Below are positions 1 through 10,891 of a stretch of 64,000 bases of DNA, one piece after another. Made by a program: the position numbers and the translations under genes. Under the pieces are notes generated by a model. The model saw nothing but the letters and a program-made list of their open reading frames with translations. It made no database searches and had not been told where the DNA came from. Origin of the DNA: Cliona cf. orientalis (lineage: Eukaryota; Porifera; Demospongiae; Clionaida; Clionaidae); assembly GCA_963930775.1 (NCBI GenBank), contig OZ005689.1, forward strand, positions 12,121,079 through 12,185,078. Direction: 5' to 3'. The stretch's first letter is position 1. Each line of letters begins with the position of its first letter.

Positions 1-1164
1 TGATACCATTATCAACATTCTGTAGCTACCTTGAAAAAGACTGTTTGACATTTGAAGTCCTGAAGACAACTACCGTAATTAACGAGCCAGGAAAAATAAT
101 TCAAATACTCATTCGGGGCTTAATAAGACAAAATCGTGCTGGATTCAAGGGGTGCTATTATAGCGGCGCCTTGTATTAATTTTGGAACGTTATGATCAGT
201 ACAAGTACCTAATATAATATAGCTATTTAGCTAGTAGCTACTACCCCAAAATCGATATGGGCTGGTGGAAAGGTTTCATTAGCCTGATTCTTAAAGCAAT
301 GTTGAGTAAGACAGCAGTGTGTCAAGGTAGCTAAAGAAATAATATTATTTTTTGCCTAAACAACTATCTATGCCCACCTTCAAACCAGGGTCTAGGTTAC
401 ACATGGATCAGTAAGTTGAGAGCCCATGCCACATGCCAGTGGCTAGCTATAAATATTGAAAATATAATACATGCATTGTGACAGTCCAGTTATTGTTCTA
501 ACTGTAGCTAAACACATTTAATTTAGATATATTCACTAAGTCTAGCAACTGGTGATGTAATAATTATATGTGGCCAATTGCGAGTACGTATCTAATGTGT
601 TTACAATTAGAACAATAACTGGACAGTGTTTATATTCCTGCAAAAGAATCACAACAAACAGGATGGTTACTACGTACGTACAAGGCTACATGACACCTGT
701 CTGTACTGAAATCATAATATTATTTATGAACAGATCATGCAACCTATCTCAGCATCACCGGCACAATAGAATGCAGTACTTACTAAAACTGGAGTAAAGT
801 CATGACACTTTCAAATCTTTATTATGCATTATTAGACTTCAGTGCTATACTATATCATGGGAATTTGAAAATAATAAGAATTGGAATGGGACATGTTTAC
901 GTACATCATGCAAATCACATTATTCATACTTGATGGCCTATAATATAATAATAATGAGCCATAGTCAAGATATTGCATGCAAGTTGTTTTTACAGCACAA
1001 GATCATAATGGTAAATAGCATTACTATAGCAACCACAAGCTACTAATAATTACAGTGATCCAGGCCGAGTGGCTGAAGGGTGGGGAGATGACTAAACAAT
1101 ATCATCACTAAAATCTTTATTACTCTAGTATTAGTATACAAATGTGATCATAATATTAATTAAA
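1..1164. other. intergenic, no gene recognised
   Basis: AT-rich sequence downstream of gene A. No exon-like stretch with splice signals was recognised, and the only long open frame here lacks domain features. A short tRNA-like string near 1060 is too incomplete to call. Confidence 0.5.
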
Positions 1165-4100
1165 CTAGTGTCTGACTGGACCATACGCAATATTGTCTCC
1201 CATTTCAAACACTTGCTCTGACGTCTTTGGCTGTGATACTTCTTCATATAGAGGGCCTTTTGGCTGGTTAGGTGCCGCTAGATCCTCAGAGCCCCGTCTC
1301 TTCATGATACAGTATGTCACAAGAGAACTACTGATCACACCAACAATCAGAGTGGAAATCATTGTAAGAACAAATGTGATTGCCACTGCTTCACTCACAG
1401 ATAGACCAGAAGCTACATTATGTAGGGTGAGAGTTATTACTAAAATTATAATAATAGCTATATGCATGCAGACTTACATGAAGTGCGCTGAGACAAGTCA
1501 CTCCAGACTCCATTGAAGCATGTTGCATGTTCTGCTCCCACCAGTCGATCAGTACACACTGACAGAGGCTTAAAGGTTGCAATGGTGCCGTGGGGGACTT
1601 GTCCTGAGCTGTCAGCTAAAGAAAACTCCACACTCACACTGGAACTAGTAACAGAGTTAATTGGAGCAACTGGACATGATCTGAAGGTCAACTGCCGCTC
1701 TAATGTATTCAGTGGACGGTTGGGTTGACTTTGGTGAGCAACTACAACTCGAATACACAGCTCTCCAGTCACACTGCTCAAATCCAACACAAACACAGCA
1801 GTACCACTGCTGCTAAAGGCTTGGCTCTCTTGGAAAGTGACATAATCAGGACATGAACCATATGATAGAGTAGATATGAAGGTGGCGGGGTTCTCAACAC
1901 AACTATTGTTCAGTCTTACAGTAACACGATCATCTTCCAGAGTTGTATTGGAGTCCATATTGAAAATAAATGCTGCAAGACACATTTGAATATAAAATCA
2001 TAAGAGACCTTTCCTTGTAAGGATCTACAATGTCATGACATTGTATGTAATGCTATATTATTCATAGGCGTAGGAAACTTTGTGAAGGGGGGGGGGGGGC
2101 TGCTACTATTAATACGTGCGAAGCGTGCCAAAAATTTTAGCCCTTCCCCCAAATAAATCCAAGCAGAATTCATGAACTCTACCTATTGGACAAGCAGAAA
2201 CGAGCAGCAGTGATGAAGTGGCTGTGTTTAAAGTCCAAAATCTTGCAAGGAGGCCTAATTAAAATGAGCATATACATGAAAACTCAATAATCTGTGTAGC
2301 TAGGTAGGGAAGCATAAAATAATCTAAGCATATAGATCAGAATATCTTAGTATCTAGCCTGTCTACCTTCAGAAAAAGTTGGGGTGCTATAGCATACCTA
2401 TAGCCTCCCCGGTTCCTACGCCTATGTTATTATTATATTATGCACATTTTTATTGTGCCCACATTTCACAAAATTATATTAAGATTATCTACATAAATCA
2501 CTTTGAAATTCGCTTAAAAGCAGGAATGGTATGCAAACAAGGCTACCTACCAAGGATCGGATGGGTGCACAAAAGTATCTACACATGATTAATGGGCTAT
2601 AATGGCATTGCAGCAAAGTGTCGCTTGTCTTGCAGATGCATCCGACAGATAATGGTTACAGTAGTAGCAAGAGCGACATCACAATCATGAAGCACAGTAA
2701 AACAGTACTGTGCAGGTTTCCTAGCTTGTCGGGAGAGTGATTGTATTGATTTGTAAAAAAAAAGTACATTACAAGGAGTGTGCAACAAATTGTTGTAGTA
2801 CAAACATCTCTTTCCAGATTGAGCCTAGGCTAGAATGACTGGGTAGTCATTTTGAACGGGAGTCATCTCCTCTTATGATACCATGATATCATCATGGACG
2901 ATCAATGTTAGTTACATGGCTGACTTCTTTGAGCCACAACTCAGTAAGTATCATTCTAGAACTTGCTACGTAGTAGATTTTTATGCAGAGGAATGATTCC
3001 TATACCAAAATTAATGGTCAATTATTACATTGGGCAACTATTTGGACCGTATCTAAGACTGATGTCTAGTGCATTATGCTTGGTTTCCTTGTGGAGGGTC
3101 ACATAATATTATAATAGACATACTTGTAAGTAGGATGGTTTTAGGTGTGCTGGGACCATGCAGTGAAGTCGTGGCTTGCTTCCACAGAAATAGTATAACT
3201 CCCATTATTTCCCAAGTTAAAGAAAGCATCACTCTGAGATCCCGAGAATGTAGTGTTGCTGACTAATCCACTTGAATCAGACACAGAAACAGTGACACTC
3301 AATTCACTGATAGGAGGATATACAACTTCAAATGGAGCACTAGAGGGAAACTAGAAATAAATATATTAATATGTGACCAACTGTGAGAAAAAGGACCATT
3401 AATTTTGGAACTTCATGTTTGTCGTATGTAGCTTGTACTAGCATAGAGTACAGTGTATATTCTGTAGGTCTTTGTTGATGTCAATACAATGATACAAGTA
3501 TATACTCACTACTACATTTGTAGAAAGCAAGTTATTATGACACTATAATGATTGTATGATTTCTTACTCTCCATGAAAGCACTGAAGTAATTAAGTCAGA
3601 TGAGTTAGCACAAAAGAACCGAGTATCAACAACAGGGGTGGGTGCTGCAATCATGGAAACATGAAAATTATCCACAAACGGTTAAACTAGAGAGATCAAG
3701 TAACTCACTCTGGGCCATAATTTGGAAGGTGATATTGGTCTTATCACTCATGCAGTTTGAGACAACTGTTTTCACTGAGGCTGTGTACATTCTGTTGGCT
3801 TCCAAACCTGATACAATGTAACGGGTGCTGCTCAATACAGTGATATTGTCAGGTGGAACATCAACTCCATCGATGGCAATAGTGTAGGAAACAGTATCTC
3901 TAGAGCAAGTTGGTTGAGAGAAAGTGTCCCACTCCAACACAACACTGCTCAAATTGCTTGGCAAGAGAACAGAGTGAACGTTCACAGGACGGGATAGCTG
4001 ATCTATAAAAAATAAATAATTTAATTATTACCTGTACATTAACAATTAACTGTCATCCACATAATCCCCAATGGGGTGAAGGATCATATAACAAAAATAA

Positions 4101-7100
4101 CATTGTCACAGTTAATTAAAACACCAACCACAAGTACACTGTACCTATTTTTCATTGTTTTAATTGTAGGCAGACGTACTATTGATTTCAGCTTTGTCCA
4201 AGCATGGTTACTAATCAAGGGAGAGGGCTGCCAAATATTGAGCCGATACTTTACAGTGTTGGTGATGGCAGCCATAACTCAAATGGCTGCATTAGCTGGT
4301 CTTATGGTGCATTTCAGCACAAAAAGACTCAGCATAGACTTAAGGACTCAGGATTTATCTGGGTAGCTAGAGTGTTGGCTCAAATATTTGATCATGGAGA
4401 CAAGGCCATGATACATAGCCAGGGGCAGATATATTATAGGATATCAATGAAAGTAGGGGATCACATAGTACATGTAATAATCACACGTTTGGCACATTTA
4501 TGCAGACATAATTTTGAGCATAATAGCTCTCCCATCAGACATGAGCATAATAATTAATTTATATATTGGGCATAATGATTCTCTATTATATAAACTTACG
4601 ATACAAACCATAATTTACAGCTGAGACTTAGCTATTAATTCAAGTATTATTCAAACTTCAATATATTATCGTACAGTTGCTCTAACACTTTAATAGCCTG
4701 AACTGCAAGTTTCGGTAACTTTATTTCCTTCCTACTTCATTGAATTTTCTCACCCGTTGTAATTAACAGAATGACAATATGGTGCAGCATGGCGAGAGCT
4801 TGAGATAACTCTTCTGTTACTTGAAGAGTGTGGTTAGCTACTGCATTTTGGATAGCATCTAATTATAAGAGTGGGAAAGTAACTTCCATTGATGACGATC
4901 ATTTTGCGTTCGCTCAGAGTGTCCTGAAGTGAAATACGTCCTTCAAATGGAGAAAAAAACTCGCTCGACTTCGGATATGTGGAAGATCATATGATGAGGT
5001 CAAAGGTCTATAATATGAGTCAGTATTGAGTACAATCAGGGCATAATGATTACGACTACATGACAGTATATAGTGGGCATATTAATGTGGTTCTGGGAGC
5101 ATAGCATAATAGCTCACACTTTGAGTATAATGTGCCGAGGCCAAACGCAAAGCGTGTGCTTAATTTTTGATCATGCCCATTTTCATGAAATCACATCCAA
5201 ATCATTGCTATGAACGAGACAAACAGCCAATGGAAGAGCCAGGGATGACTATCAATATTATTAGCCAATGGAAAGGCCCCTGAAGCAGTTAATTGTTCAC
5301 ACCCCAGTACAGTTCAACCTCGATTATCTGAACCTTGATTATCCGAACTCGAGATGCAAAGAAAATACAGGGTCAAGGTACACATTGTGACCACATGATT
5401 GGCTTGCACATGCATAGTAAACCTAGGCATTGTAGTGGACATTTACACGATAATTTTATAGTGCACGTGGTAGACATTTATTGACGTCAATACACACATA
5501 GCTTCTTTTCCTAAGACTTTTAATTAAAGTACCAGTGGTTAAAAGAATGCATTTTAATTATCTATACAATCCAACATTGATTTTCCGAACCCCTTTGGGC
5601 AATGGGAAATTTCGAACTGTTCGGATAAGCAAGAAGTTCGGATAACGTTGACCATGCCCAAGCCACACCGATGAAATTGATCATGCATCCAAAAAGGTAT
5701 ATTATATGACACGACTTTAATCTAATCTTCAATCGATAAAACACTTGTGGGTATTTCCATGTGAGATCAACACGAAAAATTGACACACGTCTCAGATTTC
5801 TCTCAAACTTCTATGTGTAGAGTACATATGAAGATAAATATTTTTAGGTGTTAAGATTGGATGGCTTCTGAGCAATACGGTAGTAAAATTGTATTAATTC
5901 TTCTGAGGATTTTTAGTACACCTCGATGTATAAAGTTGGAAATAACTCCTTGTAGGATAAAGATATTGTAAAAGTAAAAATGTCTTCTAGTAGCATTTGA
6001 AATGAACATAGTGAGGCAATAGGAGTGGTTAACCAGTGCTTGGCCAACTTGGGTGTGACACTAGTGACTAAGAGAAAGTTACAATCAAAGAATACAAAGA
6101 AAAAAACTAGAGATATTTAGTAATACATAGATCAAAGATGAGTGAGGTTTTGCTAAGTGAGAAACAGAACGATGAAAGTGAGATGCTGCAACAGCTCAAA
6201 GAGAAATTCCACTCCACTTCTCAAAATAGTATGATAGCGCAGATTTTGACAGTATTGCCAAAGAGTTGGTCCGTCCAGAAGCCGAGTTTGGAGTCTCTAA
6301 CCTCATGGCTAGAAAAATGAAACAGCTGGTGAACAAAGTTTGAGAGAAATCTGAGACGTACGTCTATTTTTCGTGTTGATCTCACATGGAATTAGCTACC
6401 CTTGCGTTTCTTTTACTTCTTTGAGTAGCTATTAGAACTAGATTTGATAGCAGCGCAGCAGCTGGTTCTCGCATGGCAACTACGTTACATACCAATGAGA
6501 TTTACATAAAATTTAGTATCCACTACCTTCAAAAACTTAATACCAACAGCATCTCTAAATTAATGTCTTTGGTGATTCAAGTCAACTATCTAGCTATTAA
6601 ATATTACGTAAATGTCCACTATAATATACTGTCATAATCCCCACAGTGTTTTCTAAATGCCTACCAGTAATGAAGTTTGACACAAACAGCACCCACACAA
6701 TAATATTATGCATGTGTATGTGTATGTTTTTCTGTAATTTGACTTGCATAGGTGAGGCAGGGTTTCCACACAAAAAAAGTTTTTCAAAACTTCTCAAAAC
6801 TCTGGTAGGACGAAGAAGTTTTTGGACTAACACTAATTCTCACTCCAGGTCCGCCCCCATGTTCATTTGCCAAGATATCGAGACTTTAATTGTTCTCCAA
6901 ATTTTGGCAAAATTCGCCAAAACGTGGGGTAGCTAGCTACCATCGTTATACAGTATGGTAAACGCTTCCTCATGCAGTCACTGGATGAGGACGATCAATT
7001 TAGTACGGCAGCCACAATAAATCACAGATTGGAACATATGAATCATCTGGCGAGACAATTTCGGCAAAAAACGCCAAATTTTTGTATCTCCACGTAAGAG

Positions 7101-7809
7101 TAATTTTGCACCGTATCATTTGAGATTTAGGGACCGTCCCAGGAGGCTAGCTAAATGCCACAAAATGAGCGGTTTTTGGAAAGTTTGATTTTTTCATTGG
7201 ATACCCTACATGTAGGTGAGGGTTGTCAAGCAATAATTTAAAACTGACCTCTAGCATGTGGGGTACACGTATGTGCATGTTCTAAAGGACTCTGATTTGG
7301 TGGCTACAGAATACACATAATAATTATTACTAAATTATTACATGTACCTTACCAATGACACAAAGTGTGACAGAACCAGCTAAAGGTGAAGATGAGACTG
7401 GTCCAGCACGACACTCCATCAGAGATCCACTGAGATACAAAGGTAGAGAATTGACCATTGCAGTCGAACTCAAATCACTAACAGTCCCTGGGAGTCCAGT
7501 GATATTTTCAAACATGAAATCATCACAATTATATGGTGAGTCTGGGGCAGGAAGGTTATGATCTATGATCACAAGACACACCAATGATGAATCCATGCGA
7601 GTAATCGCCCATCTAGTGCTCTCTATCATGACATTATCATGGCTGCATATCAGTCGAGTTTCACCACATGATGTTAGAACTCCATCAATAGCAGGAGGAG
7701 TGGTGACAAGAGAGCCAGCACAACAACACTCTTGAACACTTACAGCTATCAATAAGACTGTAATAAAAACAGTAAGGTGTATGCTTCGGCTGATCTGAAT
7801 CTGAAACAT
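1165..7809 (-). CDS. Gene A: Ig/FN3-type transmembrane receptor-like protein
   Basis: Six exons were read on the minus strand: 7809-7353 (start ATG), 4002-3709, 3644-3568, 3350 to about 3124, 1972-1478 and 1412-1165 (stop TAG). Donors and acceptors are GT-AG, and phases agree at the junctions except around exon 4. Exon 1 encodes a hydrophobic signal peptide (residues 10-30) and an Ig-like domain with cysteines in RLICSHD and MECRAG. Exons 2-4 encode FN3-like beta domains (LEWD, YTIAIDGV, YTASVKT). Exon 5 gives a further extracellular, Cys-containing domain. Exon 6 gives a membrane segment (VAITFVLTMISTLIVGVIS), a basic stop-transfer and a tail with LYEEV and IAYGPV, 17 residues apart and possible SH2 docking sites. 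In exon 4 the frame runs into TAA at 3143-3141 before the good donor GTATGT at 3123. A one-base shift just upstream would remove the stop and give the phase exon 5 needs. Ligand and partner are unknown. Confidence 0.72.
2063..2426. mobile_element. hAT-like MITE, CATAGGCGTAGGAA ends
   Basis: The terminal inverted repeats are CATAGGCGTAGGAA and TTCCTACGCCTATG, flanked on both sides by TTATT (2058-2062 and 2427-2431). A poly-G run follows the left end. There is no coding capacity. It lies in the intron of gene A between exons 4 and 5. Confidence 0.75.
5310..5655. mobile_element. Tigger/pogo-like MITE
   Basis: The left end CAGTTCAACCTCGATTATC, preceded by TA, and the right end with TTCGGATAACGTTGACCA resemble Tigger (Tc1/mariner superfamily) termini. 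Internal TTCGGATAAGC and TTATCCGAAC motifs repeat the terminal sequence. It is non-autonomous and sits in intron 1 of gene A. Confidence 0.6.
5755..6392 (+). mobile_element. DNA transposon deletion derivative with about 55-bp TIRs
   Basis: Near-perfect inverted ends (5755-5811 and 6337-6392, starting TTCCATGTGAGATCAACACG) enclose about 530 bp. Inside, a plus-strand remnant from 6138 encodes residues with KEKFHSTSQ and ILTVLPKSWSVQK. A one-base shift near 6280 then leads into EFGVSNLMARKMKQLVNKV. I recall this type of sequence from the N-terminal part of uncharacterised transposon-like proteins of sponges and cnidarians, but cannot name the superfamily. An upstream stretch near 6010-6115 (QCLANLGVTLVTKRKLQSK) may be an earlier piece of the same gene. 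The protein is too short to be a working transposase. The element lies in gene A intron 1. Confidence 0.6.
6393..7350. other. rest of gene A intron 1
   Basis: AT-rich intronic sequence between the transposon derivative and exon 1. No exon or clear element was recognised. Confidence 0.4.
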
Positions 7810-8498
7810 ATTATAAATCCTGCTAGTCTAATATAAACAGTTAAAGCATAGACTTGTCTCCCTCTAATTGGCGTTGTGAAGAAGAGAAACACTGTAGCTA
7901 GCTAGATACAACCTAGGCCTAAAAGTACTCAAACAAATTGAGTAAGTCAAACCATAGATACTAGAGCGCGCTACGACTATGCTGATAGTACTGACTCGTA
8001 TGCGAATCAACAGTGGAATAGTCGTCGCGGTTTGATGGCTGCCTGGCTCCCAGCTTTTTTACTCGTCGAGATAGTATGGCTTCAACGGCTACTTTTCGCG
8101 TGGCCTCTTCTTGCTCGCACGTCACCACGGACCACCCCCTTCCCTTAATTTTAAAATTTTGGGGCGACGGGTGGAAATTTGGTTTATAATTAGATCGTAC
8201 CGTATATCCGCGCGTGCACCAATGGCGCTTTTACCCCTCGCGCATGCGCAAGAAGGAACAGTAATGTCGTCATAGTATAGCTAGTATAGCTTGTGTGTAC
8301 AGCTCATGCAGTGTCAACAGTATAGCTACAGCTATACTGTACCAAGGAGTATAGGTATACCTGTCGACGGTAAATCTCTCTGAATCATAGCAATGTCTGC
8401 ATGAACACACACACACACAATTTATTTAGGGGGGGGTTACTTGATTACTAATTATCAGCACCTTTTTGTGCAGTAGGAGCTGAGACTAACACACCAGG
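7810..8498. other. upstream region of gene A, locally GC-rich
   Basis: This holds the presumed promoter side of gene A (minus strand). The stretch 7960-8260 is GC- and CpG-richer than its surroundings and includes CGCGCATGCGC. A short open frame at 8035-8150 on the plus strand has no recognisable features. An (AC)n run lies near 8405. Confidence 0.4.
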
Positions 8499-8740
8499 CA
8501 GTGGAGTAGGAACTGGGGAGAAGGTGGCCAGGAGGGCCACTGCCCCCCCTCCCCCCTCCCCCTCCCCATTAATAAGGCTTGATACATAACCCTAGCTTGT
8601 GTATGTATTCTTCCAATTTTTATCATAATATTAGCCAGCTATATCAGACTTTCTTCGTAAAATTTTAATGGAATACAACCTCTACAAAAGAATAATTGTG
8701 ATCATAAAATTCAGTAATCAAAGCAACACCCACTGCCTAC
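8499..8740. mobile_element. hAT-like MITE, CAGTGGAGTAGGAA family, one end lost
   Basis: It starts with CAGTGGAGTAGGAACTGG and a C-rich tract. The interior (AGGCTTGATAC, GTATGTATTCTTCCAATTTT, AAAGAATAATTGTG) matches the complete copy at 41651-41900. The right inverted repeat is not visible. Confidence 0.65.
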
Positions 8741-9263
8741 CTTAAATTATGGTTTAATACAACCTTGATAACTATGGCCTAGTAAATAACAGTATAATAT
8801 TATTGTCATCAGTAGTTCTAATTATTATTGTTCACTTTTGGGCTTGGATTGAACTCCTTATCTCCTGAAGGAATTCTTGATCTTTGCAACCACTCTCTAT
8901 GATGAGTTGTAGGTCCCACTCTGTCATTTGTCCAACTGGCTTATCGACACCAATCCTCTTTAAGATGGCTTCCTAGCCCTCTCAATGAAACCTTAGTCAT
9001 TACATCCACTCTTCATTATGCGATCAAGTCATCTTATCAACTGATTTGTCAGTCATTTTTACACCTCACATCAATCGCTAGATCTATTTTGCTTCCAACA
9101 AATGTACGTGCTAGCTAAGACGAAAAACCTGACTCAGTGACTAGACTTCGAGATGCTACAATAATATTTAAAGGCAGCTGTTGACCCCATGCGACGCTAT
9201 ACTGTAGATAGTAATCATAACATGTTACATTCAAACTATGTATTACTATTAATCAATAATCAT

Positions 9264-9626
9264 TACCCCGCGCGCATGCGCAAGGGGTAAAGCAATCGGT
9301 TTGTATGTCTGTTGTTGTTGTTGTTGTAGTTGTCGTCGGCACGAAAATCGCCAGATCTCGAGTTCTAGGCGTCTGTGCGTGTTGTAAGCACAACCAATCG
9401 ATAGATATCGGTGAAAAACTGGTTTATACGTGCTTCGAATTGCTCAAAAAGGCTTACTAGTGCTACAAATCGTGCATTTTCTGTTCTGCATGCCTGTGGT
9501 TTGTCGACCACACCCACTCTTTTAGTATGCTGATGCAACTGCGCATGCTCAAGCTCAGTGTTGAAAAGGGTCGTCAAGTCATAAAACAGCTTTGCCCAAG
9601 TTGCAGTATTGCAGAGCGCGCGGGGT
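9264..9626. mobile_element. MITE with TACCCCGCGCGC ends
   Basis: The ends TACCCCGCGCGC and GCGCGCGGGGTA are inverted repeats. The interior has a (TTG)n run and is nearly identical to the copy at 37143-37986, which carries a 454-bp insertion. An open frame across it is incidental. Confidence 0.7.
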
Positions 9627-9978
9627 ATGTGCTCTACAGAGCTCTAGTTATTTACATGAATACCCCTTACACTTAATGCACTGCTGGTACTTCCTAACAA
9701 CAGGGTTGTGATTATCATAATGCTCATGACCCTTTTGCTTGACCTTTGAAGTTCTGTGAATTCGAACTCAGCATGATTATAATTAAATTTATCACCTCAG
9801 AGTTCCCAATACATTATAAAGCATTTAAAGCATCTACACTTTTCATAGGAAAAAGTTAATGTACATTTAATATCTTAGGCAACTATAAAACTCAAATAAA
9901 AAAGTTAATGTGCATGCATGGTCAGGAAATATAGCAGTTCCCCTCTCGGGCCTGGCACATAATATCACACAAGCAAGT

Positions 9979-10070
9979 GGTGTAATTGTCTCCTATAAAT
10001 TTGACATTTGCATCTAATCCTGGTAATAGCTTAACTATAATTTTGTAGGACACTGGTTCATACAAAAATA
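9979..10070 (-). pseudogene. decayed fragment of a gene B-like Ig exon
   Basis: The plus-strand string GGTGTAATTNTCTCCTA, then ATTTGACAT, then ATCTAATCCTGGTAATAG matches, in the same order, the antisense of gene B exon 2 at about 30597-30670. A deletion lies between the blocks. No open frame is kept. It suggests that a B-like gene or duplicated segment once lay between genes A and B. It could also be an old shared repeat, but the match is to coding sequence. Confidence 0.5.
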
Positions 10071-10166
10071 CAATGCAGAGAAACTCAAAGAATGGATGTA
10101 ATTTAAGTCTAGCTATATAGGCTTATGTGGCAATGCAATTAAATGAAAGTTCCCTAATTATGAATT

Positions 10167-10205
10167 AGACTTTAGTGTGTGCAAAATTTGCACACACTGA
10201 AGTCT
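10167..10205. repeat. short near-perfect hairpin
   Basis: The 19-bp arms AGACTTTAGTGTGTGCAAA and TTTGCACACACTGAAGTCT, with a one-base centre, have a single mismatch that is G-U pairable in RNA. The loop is too small for a normal microRNA precursor. It is probably a small palindromic repeat. Confidence 0.5.
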
Positions 10206-10891
10206 AGTTCACAATTGTTATTATTAAAACAATGTCACGCATATTAGTGGCAATGCTGCTTATATTGCACACTTATTAGCATAACTTCAAATTGAATGGT
10301 ATATAGCTGTTTGTAATCTGCAATAAGCTAAGTATGCAATCACCTGATAACAACAACCAGGGGAGTTTCCCTGGGGAAGTCCCTCTCATAATAGCAAACT
10401 AGAGCTCATAGAGTACATACCACACATGCCATGGCAATATCACCCATGGCCACCCTCTTCTCTTGCTAGCTACTCATGAATTATTATCTGATGTATACCC
10501 CTAAGGCTTCTTCCTCCCACACCCACCATTACCAAATTACCTGATACTAGTTGCTTGTATATCTATTGATGTGTGGGTGTAGTCGGTTTCAGTACAGCAA
10601 CCTTGTTTCCAGGCCATTCCATGCTTTCAATGCTAACATTGCAGTTCTACCAAAAACAAGGATTTTGTCCTAATACTTAGAATCTAATTCAAATAATTTT
10701 GGATGTCTGTTCCCATAAGGCCAATATATTATTTGCCGGGATTTTCTTCATAAATCTTAAGATTTCAGGCCATAAAAATTAAAGTTGGTAGCACTGATAT
10801 TGAAACTGATTTCTGTACTTAATTAATCAAATACAACGCGGTATGATCCGTAATCTATGAATTCTCATATTATTATGTATTTATGGAGCGA
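10206..10891. other. intergenic, no gene recognised
   Basis: AT-rich. It holds a repeat string near 10355-10400 (GGGGAAGTCCCTCTC) that recurs near 30080-30105. No exons were recognised. Confidence 0.4.

Noticed and set aside
1055-1100. tRNA-Ser/Leu-like string GGCCGAGTGGCTGAAGG
   Set aside because: No anticodon arm, T-arm or acceptor pairing follows; at best a fragment.
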